Assembly (NCBI GenBank): GCA_964605155.1
Contig: CAZSAK010000010.1
Coordinates: forward strand, 1-64,000
Direction: 5' to 3'
DNA length: 64,000 nt
DNA from: CAZSAK01 sp964605155
GTDB lineage: Bacteria > Pseudomonadota > Gammaproteobacteria > SZUA-140
The notes beneath the pieces are model-generated. The model did no database searches and was not told the origin of the DNA. It saw only the letters and a program-made list of their open reading frames with translations. Made by a program: the position numbers and the translations under genes. How positions within the stretch are numbered: the stretch's first letter is position 1; every line of letters begins with the position of its first letter. This document shows positions 20,168 through 28,307 of the stretch, piece after piece.

Positions 20168-20857
20168 ATGGGTCAAAAAGTACATCCGACAGGTATTCGC
20201 CTTGGCATCGTCAAGGACTGGACCTCGAAATGGTACAGCGATTCCAAGAGCTATGCCGATTATCTTTATACGGACATCCAGGTGCGTGAATATCTGCGCA
20301 AGAAACTCGCGCAGGCATCCGTCAGCAGGATACAGATCGAGCGCCCCGCACGAAATGCCCGTATAACCATACATACTGCGCGCCCCGGTATGGTGATCGG
20401 CAAAAAAGGCGAGGACATCGAGGCATTGCGCCAGCATGTGTCCAAGATGATGGGTATTCCGGTTCATATCAATATCGAAGAAATTCGCAAACCCGAACTC
20501 GATGCAAAACTGGTCGCCGAGAGTATCGCCCAGCAGATCCAACGCCGTATCATGTATCGCCGCGCGATGAAACGTGCCGTTACCAACACCATGCGTCTGG
20601 GTGCGCTGGGCATCAAGGTCAATGTCGCCGGGCGTCTAAACGGTGCAGAGATCGCACGCAGTGAATGGTATCGTGAGGGGCGTGTGCCGTTGCATACCTT
20701 CCGGGCGGATATCGACTACGGTTTTGCCGAGGCCAATACCACATCGGGTGTCATCGGAATCAAGGTATGGATCTTCAAGGGTGAGGTCTTCGAAGGTGCC
20801 GAAGAGGAAGAAAGCCCCGCGGCTGACAAGCCGGCGTCCACCCCTGTGACGAGCTAA
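20168..20857 (+). CDS. rpsC: 30S ribosomal protein S3
   Basis: S3 lies at the mRNA entry channel and has helicase-related roles. The 229 residues show the N-terminal GQKVHPTGIRLGIVKDWTSKW, a KH-type RNA-binding domain with MVIGKKGEDIEALR, and the C-terminal domain with GRLNGAEIARSEWYREGRVP. A short acidic/Ala-Pro tail is lineage-specific. Standard position before rplP. Confidence 0.98.
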   Translation: MGQKVHPTGIRLGIVKDWTSKWYSDSKSYADYLYTDIQVREYLRKKLAQASVSRIQIERPARNARITIHTARPGMVIGKKGEDIEALRQHVSKMMGIPVHINIEEIRKPELDAKLVAESIAQQIQRRIMYRRAMKRAVTNTMRLGALGIKVNVAGRLNGAEIARSEWYREGRVPLHTFRADIDYGFAEANTTSGVIGIKVWIFKGEVFEGAEEEESPAADKPASTPVTS

Positions 20858-20870
20858 GGGTAGAAATAGT

Positions 20871-21284
20871 ATGCTACAACCGAAAAAAACCAAATTCCGC
20901 AAGCAGATGAAGGGCCGCAACCGCGGTATTGCAACGACCGGTAATAAGGTCAGCTTCGGTGAATTCGGTCTGCGGTCTGTTGAGCACGGGCGTATCACCG
21001 CGCGCCAGATAGAAGCCGCGCGGCGCGCGATGACGCGTTATATCAAGCGCGGCGGAAAGATCTGGATCCGGATATTTCCGGACAAGCCGATTACCAAAAA
21101 ACCCATCGAGGTTCGCCAGGGCAAGGGTAAGGGTAATGTCGAATACTGGGTTGCGCTGGTTCAGCCCGGACGCATGCTCTATGAAATGGAGGGCGTACCG
21201 GAGGAGATTGCCCGTGAGGCATTCAGACTGGCGGCGGCGAAATTGAGCGTCAAGACCTCGTTTGTGAGCAGAACGGTGATGTGA
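20871..21284 (+). CDS. rplP: 50S ribosomal protein L16
   Basis: L16 helps position the aminoacyl-tRNA near the peptidyl transferase centre. The 137 residues begin LQPKKTKFRKQMKGRNRG, with GRITARQIEAARRAMTR and IWIRIFPDKPITKKP. The RMG loop (Arg81 region in E. coli, hydroxylated by YcfD) is replaced in part by EVRQGKGKGNVEYW. Its TGA overlaps the ATG of rpmC. Confidence 0.97.
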   Translation: MLQPKKTKFRKQMKGRNRGIATTGNKVSFGEFGLRSVEHGRITARQIEAARRAMTRYIKRGGKIWIRIFPDKPITKKPIEVRQGKGKGNVEYWVALVQPGRMLYEMEGVPEEIAREAFRLAAAKLSVKTSFVSRTVM

Positions 21285-21481
21285 TGAAAGTAGCGGAACT
21301 TCGAAATAAAAGTGACAAGGAACTGAATGAAGAACTGCTCGGCCTGCTGCGCGAACAGTTCAATCTGCGCATGCATAAAGGTTCAGGCCAGTTGTCGCAA
21401 AACCATCGATTAAAGGAGGTGCGGCGTAATATCGCGCGCGTCAAGACTGTGTTGCGGGAAAAGCAGGCTGAAATATCATGA
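21284..21481 (+). CDS. rpmC: 50S ribosomal protein L29
   Basis: L29 borders the tunnel exit with L23. I prefer the ATG at 21284, which overlaps the rplP stop (TGATG), over the GTG three bases upstream; this gives 65 residues starting KVAELRNKSDKELNEELLGL. The two-helix hairpin with LREQFNLRMHKGSGQLSQ is typical. Its stop overlaps the rpsQ ATG by four bases, so rplP-rpmC-rpsQ are tightly coupled. Confidence 0.96.
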   Translation: MKVAELRNKSDKELNEELLGLLREQFNLRMHKGSGQLSQNHRLKEVRRNIARVKTVLREKQAEIS

Positions 21482-21741
21482 ACGAGAAAACCAGGGCATC
21501 ACGCAGTATTACCGGTCGCGTGGTCAGTAACAAGATGGACAAGACAGTGACCGTGTTGATTGAACGCAAGGTGAGCCATCCTCTTTATCACAAGTATGTG
21601 AGGCGTTCGACCAGGATTAGTGCTCATGATGAACAAAATGAATGTAATGAAGGTGACATTGTCATGATTGAACAATGCCGTCCGTTGTCAAAAAACAAGT
21701 CATGGCGGCTGGTCAGAATTGTGGAACATGCAACAGGATAG
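21478..21741 (+). CDS. rpsQ: 30S ribosomal protein S17
   Basis: S17 is a primary 16S-binding protein of the OB fold. The 87 residues contain ITGRVVSNKMDKTVTVLIER, KYVRRSTRISAHDEQN and IEQCRPLSKNKSWRLVRIVE, all typical. The start overlaps the rpmC stop (ATGA). rplN follows after 12 bases and begins the spc operon block, with no visible promoter in the gap. Confidence 0.97.
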   Translation: MNEKTRASRSITGRVVSNKMDKTVTVLIERKVSHPLYHKYVRRSTRISAHDEQNECNEGDIVMIEQCRPLSKNKSWRLVRIVEHATG

Positions 21742-21753
21742 AGAGACCGGTCG

Positions 21754-22122
21754 ATGATACAGATGCAGACAAATCTGGATGTGGCAGACAACAGTGGTGC
21801 GCGGCGTTTGCAGTGTATCAAGGTGTTGGGTGGTTCGCACCGGCGTTATGCCGGAATCGGCGACATTATCAAGGTTAGCGTCAAGGAGGCTATTCCTCGC
21901 GGCAAGGTCAAGAAGGGTGAGGTTTACAATGCCATCGTGGTGCGTACCCGCAAGGGAGTAAGGCGTCCGGACGGTTCGTTGATACGTTTCGATACCAACG
22001 CCGCGGTGTTGCTGAACAACCAGATGCAGCCGATCGGTACACGCATATTCGGGCCCGTAACGCGTGAATTGCGTACCGGACAGTTTATGAAGATTATTTC
22101 GTTGGCGCCCGAGGTGTTGTAA
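21754..22122 (+). CDS. rplN: 50S ribosomal protein L14
   Basis: L14 forms an intersubunit bridge and is the target of the silencing factor RsfS. The 122 residues begin IQMQTNLDVADNSGARRLQC and contain RGKVKKGEVYNAIVVRTRKG and the C-terminal MKIISLAPEVL. In E. coli it opens the spc operon after a promoter; here only 12 bases separate it from rpsQ, so S10 and spc are probably one transcript. Confidence 0.98.
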   Translation: MIQMQTNLDVADNSGARRLQCIKVLGGSHRRYAGIGDIIKVSVKEAIPRGKVKKGEVYNAIVVRTRKGVRRPDGSLIRFDTNAAVLLNNQMQPIGTRIFGPVTRELRTGQFMKIISLAPEVL

Positions 22123-22160
22123 CGATTTTTACAGGAATGTTATAGATTGGATCCAATATC

Positions 22161-22478
22161 ATGAAAAGATTACGCGTAGGTGATGATGTCATCGTGATTA
22201 CTGGCAAGGATAAGGGCAGCCGCGGTACGGTCTCACGTCTCATGCCTTATGATCGCGTGATAATCGAGAACATCAATATGGCCAAGCGTCATACCAAGGC
22301 CAACCCGAATCGCGGCACCTCCGGAGGTATCATCGAGAAGGAGATGCCCATTCATGTTTCCAATGTGGCCCTGTTTAATCCGGCAACAAAAAAAGGCGAC
22401 AAGATAGGGTTCAGGGTTCTTGATGACGGGCGCAAGGTGCGTTATTTCAAGTCAAACAATGAAGTGCTGGATCGATAA
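22161..22478 (+). CDS. rplX: 50S ribosomal protein L24
   Basis: L24 is an assembly initiator near the tunnel exit. The 105 residues carry the KOW motif in VIVITGKDKGSRGTVSRL and the conserved NMAKRHTKANPNRGTSGGI. In E. coli the L14-L24 region is where S8 represses the spc operon; the equivalent S8 site is not obvious in the 38-base gap here. rplE follows after 17 bases. Confidence 0.97.
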   Translation: MKRLRVGDDVIVITGKDKGSRGTVSRLMPYDRVIIENINMAKRHTKANPNRGTSGGIIEKEMPIHVSNVALFNPATKKGDKIGFRVLDDGRKVRYFKSNNEVLDR

Positions 22479-22495
22479 AGGTCATTGATAGACAG

Positions 22496-23035
22496 ATGAC
22501 AAGATTACAGGAATATTATCAAAAAACAGTTGTTCCCAGGCTGATGGAGGAACTCGGCTGCAAGACCGTAATGCAGGTACCGCGTATCAGCAAGATCACG
22601 CTGAATATGGGCGTGGGTGAGGCGGTCGGTGATAAAAAGATCATCGAGCATGCGGTGTCCGACATGGAAAAGATCAGCGGTCAAAAGCCTGTCGTAACAC
22701 TGGTGCGCAAATCGATTGCCGGGTTCAAGATACGCGAGGAGTGGCCAATCGGTTGCAAGGTGACATTGAGGCGCGAGCGGATGTACGAGTTTCTCGATCG
22801 ATTGATAAATATTTCGATCCCCCGCATCCGAGATTTCCGTGGCCTTAATGGCAGGTCCTTTGACGGCAGGGGGAATTACAGCATGGGTGTGCGTGAACAG
22901 ATCATTTTCCCGGAAGTCGAATACGACAAGATCGATACCTTGCGTGGTCTGGATATCACCATTACGACAACCGCCAGGGATGACAATGAAGGACGCGCCT
23001 TGTTGCAGGCATTCAACTTCCCGTTCAGAAACTGA
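22496..23035 (+). CDS. rplE: 50S ribosomal protein L5
   Basis: L5 binds 5S rRNA and contacts peptidyl-site tRNA. The 179 residues include MQVPRISKITLNMGVGEAVGD, the RKSIAGFKIREEWPIGCKVTLR region, and RGNYSMGVREQIIFPEV. Length equals the E. coli protein. In E. coli, S8 repression acts at the start of this gene; no independent evidence is visible here. Confidence 0.98.
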   Translation: MTRLQEYYQKTVVPRLMEELGCKTVMQVPRISKITLNMGVGEAVGDKKIIEHAVSDMEKISGQKPVVTLVRKSIAGFKIREEWPIGCKVTLRRERMYEFLDRLINISIPRIRDFRGLNGRSFDGRGNYSMGVREQIIFPEVEYDKIDTLRGLDITITTTARDDNEGRALLQAFNFPFRN

Positions 23036-23043
23036 GGTTATAC

Positions 23044-23349
23044 ATGGCAAAGACATCAATGGTTAATCGTGAGATAAAACGGCGTCGCATGGTGCAGAAG
23101 TACGCTGCCAAGCGTACCGAGCTCAAGCGCAAGATGCGCGATATGACGTTGAGCCCGGAGGAAAGAGAGGTCGTGCGCAGACAGTTTCATTCCCTGCCGC
23201 GAGACGCTTGTCCTGCCAGGCTGCATAACCGGTGCCGCATCAGCGGACGACCGCACGGTTTTTATCGCAAGTTTGGCCTGGCGAGGAATAAACTTCGTGA
23301 AGCCGCCATGAATGGCGATGTGCCCGGGCTGGTTAAATCAAGCTGGTAA
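23044..23349 (+). CDS. rpsN: 30S ribosomal protein S14 (zinc-free form)
   Basis: S14 is a late-assembling head protein. The 101 residues are the long, zinc-independent type: the C-terminal motif reads RLHNRCRISGRPHGFYRKFGL, with the CxxC pairs of the short form missing. By contrast S4 and L36 in this window keep their zinc-binding cysteines. Starts 8 bases after rplE. Confidence 0.97.
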   Translation: MAKTSMVNREIKRRRMVQKYAAKRTELKRKMRDMTLSPEEREVVRRQFHSLPRDACPARLHNRCRISGRPHGFYRKFGLARNKLREAAMNGDVPGLVKSSW

Positions 23350-23409
23350 GCCAGGGCCACGAGGAATTTATTAATCTGTATACAGAGTGGAGTTAACTGA
23401 AATCAGACT

Positions 23410-23805
23410 ATGAGTATGACTGATCCTATATCGGATATGCTGACACGCATTCGCAATGCACAGACCATCTCCAAGAACGAGGTGAGCATCCCTTCGTCGA
23501 ACCTGAAGGCGTCGCTGGCCAGGGTTTTAAAAGAGGAAGGGTACGTCACAGACTTCAGAATCAGTGGTGAGGGCGGCAAGCCGATGCTGGTCATAACACT
23601 GAAATATCATGACGGTAAACCCGTCATTGATGACATCAGGCGTGCCAGCCGTCCTGGCTTGCGTATTTACAGGGGCAAGGATGACCTGCCCAAGGTGCTG
23701 GGCGGACTGGGTGTGGCGATCATATCGACCCCTGCCGGCGTGATGACGGACAGTGCCGCACGTGCAGCCGGTCATGGCGGTGAAGTTCTCTGCTACGTCT
23801 CGTAA
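23410..23805 (+). CDS. rpsH: 30S ribosomal protein S8
   Basis: S8 organises the central 16S domain and in E. coli is the translational repressor of the spc operon. The 131 residues start SMTDPISDMLTRIRNAQ, and the C-terminal part has GLGVAIISTPAGVMTDSAAR and GGEVLCYVS, the RNA-binding half. Start chosen at ATG 23410. The 60-base gap before it has no strong hairpin. Confidence 0.97.
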   Translation: MSMTDPISDMLTRIRNAQTISKNEVSIPSSNLKASLARVLKEEGYVTDFRISGEGGKPMLVITLKYHDGKPVIDDIRRASRPGLRIYRGKDDLPKVLGGLGVAIISTPAGVMTDSAARAAGHGGEVLCYVS

Positions 23806-23811
23806 TCGATT

Positions 23812-24351
23812 ATGTCATTATCAAGAATTGCAAAAAACCCGGTTGCCCTGCCTGATGGTGTCAATGTTACCATCAACGGTCAGAATATATCCGTCAAGGG
23901 ACCCAAGGGCCAACTGGAGATGGACGTACACCGGGATGTGGACGTAGTACAGCAGGAAAATGGAGTGCAATGCAGCACGCGCCATAATTCCATCAAGTCG
24001 AAGGCCATGTCCGGTACGATGCGTGCCCTGATCAATAATATGGTCAAGGGTGTCAGTCAGGGATATGAACGGAAACTGGAACTGGTCGGCGTTGGTTACC
24101 GTGCCCAGGCCCAGGGAAAGAATCTCAACCTGACATTGGGATTCTCACACCCCGTGGTCTATCCGGTGCCGGACGGAATTGCCATCGAAACGCCAAGCCA
24201 GACGGAAATCGTGGTGAAAGGTATCGACAAACAAAAGGTTGGCCAGGTGGCCGCGGAGATCAGGGAGCATCGTCCGCCGGAACCCTACAAGGGTAAAGGT
24301 GTGCGCTATGCTGATGAACAGATTATTCTGAAAGAAGCCAAAAAGAAATAA
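23812..24351 (+). CDS. rplF: 50S ribosomal protein L6
   Basis: L6 lies near the sarcin-ricin loop and factor-binding site. The 179 residues show two similar domains; SRIAKNPVALPDGVNV opens the first and the second contains ELVGVGYRAQAQGKNLNLTL and the family signature PEPYKGKGVRY. The start is 6 bases after the rpsH stop, within TCGTAATCGATT, which is a weak ribosome site, so coupling to rpsH is likely. Confidence 0.97.
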   Translation: MSLSRIAKNPVALPDGVNVTINGQNISVKGPKGQLEMDVHRDVDVVQQENGVQCSTRHNSIKSKAMSGTMRALINNMVKGVSQGYERKLELVGVGYRAQAQGKNLNLTLGFSHPVVYPVPDGIAIETPSQTEIVVKGIDKQKVGQVAAEIREHRPPEPYKGKGVRYADEQIILKEAKKK

Positions 24352-24362
24352 CAGGTAAGGTT

Positions 24363-24719
24363 GTGGAGAAGAAATCATCACGTTTGCGCCGCGCTCGTCG
24401 CACTAGGGCGAAGATCAGGGAGCTGGGAATGCACCGCCTGGCGGTTCACCGTACGCCACGGCATATCTATGCGCAGCTGTTCAAGCCTGGGGGTTCCGAA
24501 GTTATCGCCTGTGCTTCCACACTCGATAATGAGGTAAAGGTAAACCTCAAGAGTGGTAGCGGTAACATTGCCGCGGCAACGGCGGTGGGCAATCTGATCG
24601 CTACGCGCGCACGTGCCGCGGGTATCTCAAAGGTAGCCTTTGACCGTTCGGGTTTCAAGTATCATGGTCGCGTCAAGGCATTGGCCGACGCGGCACGCGA
24701 GCAGGGCCTTGAATTCTAG
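24363..24719 (+). CDS. rplR: 50S ribosomal protein L18
   Basis: L18 binds 5S rRNA together with L5. GTG start after a CAGGTAAGG site. The 118 residues begin with a basic tail (KKSSRLRRARRTRAKIRELG) and contain HRTPRHIYAQLF and the C-terminal KVAFDRSGFKYHGRVKALADAAREQGLEF. Standard spc position between rplF and rpsE. Confidence 0.97.
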   Translation: MEKKSSRLRRARRTRAKIRELGMHRLAVHRTPRHIYAQLFKPGGSEVIACASTLDNEVKVNLKSGSGNIAAATAVGNLIATRARAAGISKVAFDRSGFKYHGRVKALADAAREQGLEF

Positions 24720-24746
24720 GGTTGTGTCACACCAAGAGGTTAACCA

Positions 24747-25253
24747 ATGAGCAGATTAGACGTCTCGGACAGTAGTGATGAAATGCAGGAAAAACTGGTC
24801 GCCGTCAGGCGTGTGGCCAAGGTGGTCAAGGGCGGACGGCAGTTCGGTTTTTCGGCATTGACGGTTGTCGGTGATGGTCAGGGCAAGGTGGGATTCGGCA
24901 GCGGCAAGGCGCGGGAAGTGCCGGTCGCCATACAAAAGGCGATGGAGAATGCGCGCCGTAACATGATCGACATCAGGCTCAACGAGGTCACACTGCAATA
25001 CCCGATTACGGCGCGCCACGGTGCTGCCAAGGTATTCATGCAACCCGCATCACCCGGTACCGGAATTATCGCCGGCGGTGCCATGCGTGCGGTATTCGAG
25101 GTGCTGGGTGTCCAGGATGTGCTGGCAAAATGCATCGGTTCATCGAATCCGGTGAACGTCGTACGTGCAACCATCAACGGCCTCAAATCGATGGCCAGTC
25201 CGGAATCGGTCGCAGCCAAACGCGGCAAGAAGGTAAAAGAGATATTGGGTTGA
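24747..25253 (+). CDS. rpsE: 30S ribosomal protein S5
   Basis: S5 affects decoding accuracy and mRNA entry. The 168 residues include the N-terminal double-stranded RNA-binding-like domain with RRVAKVVKGGRQFGFSALTV and GDGQGKVGFGSGKAREVP, then the C-terminal half with GTGIIAGGAMRAVFEVLGV. The spectinomycin loop (KVVKGG) is wild type. rpmD follows after 4 bases. Confidence 0.98.
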   Translation: MSRLDVSDSSDEMQEKLVAVRRVAKVVKGGRQFGFSALTVVGDGQGKVGFGSGKAREVPVAIQKAMENARRNMIDIRLNEVTLQYPITARHGAAKVFMQPASPGTGIIAGGAMRAVFEVLGVQDVLAKCIGSSNPVNVVRATINGLKSMASPESVAAKRGKKVKEILG

Positions 25254-25257
25254 ATCT

Positions 25258-25446
25258 ATGCCTGCAAAGAAAAAAATCAAGGTAACCCTGGTGCGCAGCC
25301 TCCACGGCCGGCTTCCAAAGCATAAGGACTGTATATCAGGTCTTGGCCTGCGCCGCATGCATCAAACGGTCGAGGTCGAGGATACCCCCGCTGTGCGTGG
25401 CATGATTAACAAGACCTCCTATATGTTAAAGGTCGAGGAACAGTAA
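25258..25446 (+). CDS. rpmD: 50S ribosomal protein L30
   Basis: Small 50S protein of 62 residues. The family core reads KKIKVTLVRSLHGRLPKHKD and LGLRRMHQTVEVEDTPAVRGMI. It lies 4 bases after rpsE and its TAA directly abuts the ATG of rplO, consistent with translational coupling along the spc operon. Confidence 0.96.
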   Translation: MPAKKKIKVTLVRSLHGRLPKHKDCISGLGLRRMHQTVEVEDTPAVRGMINKTSYMLKVEEQ

Positions 25447-25881
25447 ATGCATCTAAATACCCTTAAACCGGCTGACGGAGCAAAACGGACACGCCATCGT
25501 GTCGGACGCGGTATCGGCTCGGGTTCAGGCAAGACCTGCGGCCGCGGGCATAAGGGGCAGCACGCCCGTGCCGGCGGTTTCCACAAGGTCGGATTCGAAG
25601 GCGGGCAGATGCCTTTGCAACGGCGGCTGCCAAAGATCGGGTTTACCTCGCGAAAGGCGCCTCTCAAGGCCGAGGTGCGGTTGCATGAACTTGCCAAGGT
25701 CAGTGCCGACATAATCGATCTTGCGGCTCTCAAGGCGGCGAATATCGTGTCGCGTAATGTCATACAGGCAAAGGTCATTTCCTCGGGCGAAATTCAGATA
25801 CCCGTAACCTTGCGTGGGATCGCTGTTACCAAAGGGGCACGAGCTGCGATCGAGGCCGCGGGCGGCAAGATAGAGATATAA
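25447..25881 (+). CDS. rplO: 50S ribosomal protein L15
   Basis: Late assembly 50S protein. The 144 residues start HLNTLKPADGAKRTRHRVGR and contain the Gly-rich stretch GSGSGKTCGRGHKGQHAR and GFEGGQMPLQRRLPKIGF. It directly abuts both rpmD and secY with no intergenic base on either side. Confidence 0.97.
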   Translation: MHLNTLKPADGAKRTRHRVGRGIGSGSGKTCGRGHKGQHARAGGFHKVGFEGGQMPLQRRLPKIGFTSRKAPLKAEVRLHELAKVSADIIDLAALKAANIVSRNVIQAKVISSGEIQIPVTLRGIAVTKGARAAIEAAGGKIEI

Positions 25882-27216
25882 ATGGTCGCCTCACGATCAT
25901 CGCTGGCCGGTGGAATAGGTGGCCTCGGCCGCCTGACCGAACTCAGGCGCCGACTGTTATTCGTACTGGGCGCACTGCTGGTGTTTCGTATCGGCACCTT
26001 CATACCGGTACCGGGTATCGATCCGGAGGTGCTCAATACCCTGTTTGAACAGACCCGCGGCACCATCATGGAGATGTTCAACATGTTTTCAGGGGGTGCG
26101 CTGGGACGGCTCTCTCTGTTTGCCTTGAGCGTCATGCCCTATATTTCGGCGTCGATTATCATCCAGTTGCTATCCGCCGTTAATCCCAAGCTTGAACAAC
26201 TGAAAAAGGAAGGCGAGGCGGGACGTCGCAAACTGACTGAATATACGCGTTACCTGACGGTTACCCTCGCCATGTTCCAGTCGCTGGGTATCGCCATTGC
26301 CCTTGAAGGCCAGCGCATCGGTAATGATCCCCTGGTGATGGATCCAGGCTGGTCATTTCGTATCACCGCGGTATTGTCGCTGGTGGGTGGAACGATGTTC
26401 CTGGTGTGGCTGGGGGAGCAGGTGACCGAACGCGGCGTCGGCAACGGTATTTCAATCATTATCTTCTCAGGTATTGTGGCGGGACTTCCCGCGGCCATTG
26501 GCAATACCCTCGAACTGGCACGGACCGGCGAGTTGCATGTCTTGATGGTGCTGGTAATACTGGCGCTTGCCCTGGTAGTGACGGGGTGCGTGGTCTTCAT
26601 GGAGCGGGGCCAAAGACGCATCACCGTCAACTACGCCAAGCGCCAGCAGGGGCGCAAGGTCTACGCAGGGCAGACCAGTCACTTGCCGCTGAAGGTCAAT
26701 ATGGCCGGTGTGATACCACCGATCTTCGCATCGGCGATTATCATGTTCCCGGCGACGATGGGCAGCTGGTTCAGTGGCACGGAAGGCATGAAATGGTTGA
26801 CCACCATTTCCAATACCCTGTCACCGGGACAACCCATCTACATCATCGTTTTTGCCGTGGCGATCATATTTTTCTGTTTCTTCTATACTGCCCTGCAGTT
26901 CAATCCCAAGGATACCGCCGATAATCTCAAGAAATCCGGTGCGTTCATCCCGGGTATTCGGCCGGGTGAGCAGACAGCCCGTTACATCGATTCGGTCATG
27001 ACGCGCCTGACGCTGGTAGGGGCGTTATACATTACCGCAGTGTGCCTGCTACCTCAGTTCATGATCCAGTACTGGAATGTCCCCTTTTATTTTGGCGGTA
27101 CTTCGTTGCTGATTATCGTCGTTGTCGTCATGGACTTCATGGCCCAGGTACAGGCACATCTGATGTCACATCAGTATGACAGCCTGCTTAAAAAGTCCAA
27201 ACTCAAGGGCAGGTAG
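25882..27216 (+). CDS. secY: Preprotein translocase subunit SecY
   Basis: Channel-forming subunit of SecYEG in the inner membrane. The 444 residues show ten membrane segments, with the plug/TM2 region SVMPYISASIIIQLL, the loop with GEAGRRKLTEYTRY, and the cytoplasmic RRITVNYAKRQQGRKVYAGQ that contacts ribosome and SecA. The C-terminal tail ends LLKKSKLKGR. It starts immediately at the rplO stop and is the last long gene of the spc block before rpmJ. Confidence 0.98.
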   Translation: MVASRSSLAGGIGGLGRLTELRRRLLFVLGALLVFRIGTFIPVPGIDPEVLNTLFEQTRGTIMEMFNMFSGGALGRLSLFALSVMPYISASIIIQLLSAVNPKLEQLKKEGEAGRRKLTEYTRYLTVTLAMFQSLGIAIALEGQRIGNDPLVMDPGWSFRITAVLSLVGGTMFLVWLGEQVTERGVGNGISIIIFSGIVAGLPAAIGNTLELARTGELHVLMVLVILALALVVTGCVVFMERGQRRITVNYAKRQQGRKVYAGQTSHLPLKVNMAGVIPPIFASAIIMFPATMGSWFSGTEGMKWLTTISNTLSPGQPIYIIVFAVAIIFFCFFYTALQFNPKDTADNLKKSGAFIPGIRPGEQTARYIDSVMTRLTLVGALYITAVCLLPQFMIQYWNVPFYFGGTSLLIIVVVVMDFMAQVQAHLMSHQYDSLLKKSKLKGR

Positions 27217-27221
27217 ACAGC

Positions 27222-27275
27222 ATGACGGATATTATTACCAAGATTAACCAGTTATTGTCCCTGGAGAAGCTATGA
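27222..27275 (+). CDS. 17-codon ORF coupled to rpmJ
   Basis: A short reading frame starts 5 bases after the secY stop behind a GCAGGTAGACAGC site and encodes MTDIITKINQLLSLEKL. Its TGA overlaps the rpmJ ATG (CTATGAAA), the spacing typical of translational coupling. It fills the whole secY-rpmJ gap. It could be a leader that feeds ribosomes to rpmJ, a tiny protein, or chance. I do not recognise the peptide. Confidence 0.4.
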   Translation: MTDIITKINQLLSLEKL

Positions 27276-27385
27276 AAGTACGTGCATCGGTCAAAAAGCT
27301 TTGCCGCCATTGCAAGATTATCCGCCGCAACGGCGTCGTACGCGTTATCTGTAAGGATGCGCGCCACAAGCAACGTCAGGGTTGA
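27272..27385 (+). CDS. rpmJ: 50S ribosomal protein L36 (zinc-binding form)
   Basis: The 37-residue protein begins MKVRASVKKLCRHCK and ends KHKQRQG-like (ARHKQRQG). Cys11, Cys14, Cys27 and His32 form the zinc site, so this is the zinc-dependent type. It is one residue shorter than the E. coli protein. GGAG at 27263-27266 serves as ribosome site. It sits at the end of the spc block, just before the alpha operon. Confidence 0.95.
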   Translation: MKVRASVKKLCRHCKIIRRNGVVRVICKDARHKQRQG

Positions 27386-27409
27386 TACGGCGATGTATAG
27401 AGCCAAACG

Positions 27410-27439
27410 TTGCTGCTTGATTGTTGATTTCCATATAGT
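27410..27439 (+). promoter_or_regulatory. Possible alpha operon promoter
   Basis: TTGCTG (27410-27415) and TATAGT (27434-27439) are separated by 18 bases; the -10 matches the consensus at five of six positions and the -35 at three. Transcription would start near 27446, leaving a leader of about 52 bases before rpsM. Confidence 0.4.
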
Positions 27440-27440
27440 T

Positions 27441-27497
27441 TGGGCATACAATTACCCGTTTTCGCAGCCGCAAGGCTATAGTAATTAGGAGTCTCCC
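27441..27497 (+). promoter_or_regulatory. rpsM leader, candidate S4-responsive site
   Basis: The leader holds AGCC-GCAA-GGCT (27466-27477), a hairpin with a GNRA loop, preceded by GGG (27442) that can pair with CCC (27455), and then TAGGAG and a TTG start. In E. coli the same region folds into a pseudoknot bound by S4 that represses the alpha operon. Position and a non-ATG start are shared; the fold is not proven. Confidence 0.35.
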
Positions 27498-27854
27498 TTG
27501 GCCCGTATTGCAGGAATTAACATACCGGATCAAAAACATACTGTCATCGCCCTGACGGCGATCTACGGTATCGGTAACACGCGTGCGCGCAAGATATGTG
27601 AGGCCAGCAAGATCGTCCCGACATCCAAGGTCAAGGATTTGACCGAGGGGGAACTCGAGGCATTACGGACCGAGGTCGGCAGATTTGCGGTGGAAGGAGA
27701 TTTGCGTCGTGATGTGACCATGAACATAAAGCGCCTGATGGATCTGGGAACGTACCGTGGCATGCGTCACCGCCGCGGACTTCCAGTGCATGGCCAACGG
27801 ACCAAAACCAATGCACGTACCCGTAAAGGGCCTCGCAAGGCGATCAAGAGATAA
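27498..27854 (+). CDS. rpsM: 30S ribosomal protein S13
   Basis: S13 bridges to the 50S subunit and contacts peptidyl-site tRNA. The TTG start lies 7 bases after TAGGAG and gives ARIAGINIPDQKHTVIALT, the standard beginning. The 118 residues also show YGIGNTRARKIC (helix-two-turn-helix) and the basic tail RGLPVHGQRTKTNARTRKGP. It is the first gene of the alpha operon. Confidence 0.97.
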   Translation: MARIAGINIPDQKHTVIALTAIYGIGNTRARKICEASKIVPTSKVKDLTEGELEALRTEVGRFAVEGDLRRDVTMNIKRLMDLGTYRGMRHRRGLPVHGQRTKTNARTRKGPRKAIKR

Positions 27855-27881
27855 CCAACACAGGAAAGAGTAGCGGAGCTG

Positions 27882-28271
27882 ATGGCAAAAGCGAGTGTAC
27901 GTGCACGTAAACGTGTAAAGAAGAATGTCGCCGATGGTGTGGCACATATCCATGCATCATTTAACAACACCATCATCACTATTACGGATCGCCAGGGAAA
28001 CACCCTGGCATGGGCGTCCGCGGGGGGGTCGGGGTTTCGCGGTTCTCGCAAGAGTACCCCTTTTGCCGCGCAGGTTGCCGCTGAGAGGGCCAGTACAACT
28101 GCCAAGGAATACGGGCTGAAAAATGTCGACGTGCTCGTCAAAGGTCCCGGTCCCGGCCGGGATTCGGCGGTGCGCGCCTTGAATGCGGCAGGATTCAAGA
28201 TCAGCACTATTTCGGACGTGACACCGATCCCGCATAACGGCTGTCGTCCACCTAAAAAACGGCGCGTCTGA
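27882..28271 (+). CDS. rpsK: 30S ribosomal protein S11
   Basis: S11 lines the platform near the exit-site mRNA. The 129 residues contain HIHASFNNTIITITDRQGNT, ASAGGSGFRGSRKSTPFAAQ and the C-terminal DVTPIPHNGCRPPKKRRV, all highly conserved. The Asn-Gly near the end is the isoaspartate-forming site known in E. coli. It sits between rpsM and rpsD. Confidence 0.98.
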   Translation: MAKASVRARKRVKKNVADGVAHIHASFNNTIITITDRQGNTLAWASAGGSGFRGSRKSTPFAAQVAAERASTTAKEYGLKNVDVLVKGPGPGRDSAVRALNAAGFKISTISDVTPIPHNGCRPPKKRRV

Positions 28272-28307
28272 TCATCCAGGTTAATGAATAAAGAGGCTTA
28301 AGTGTAA

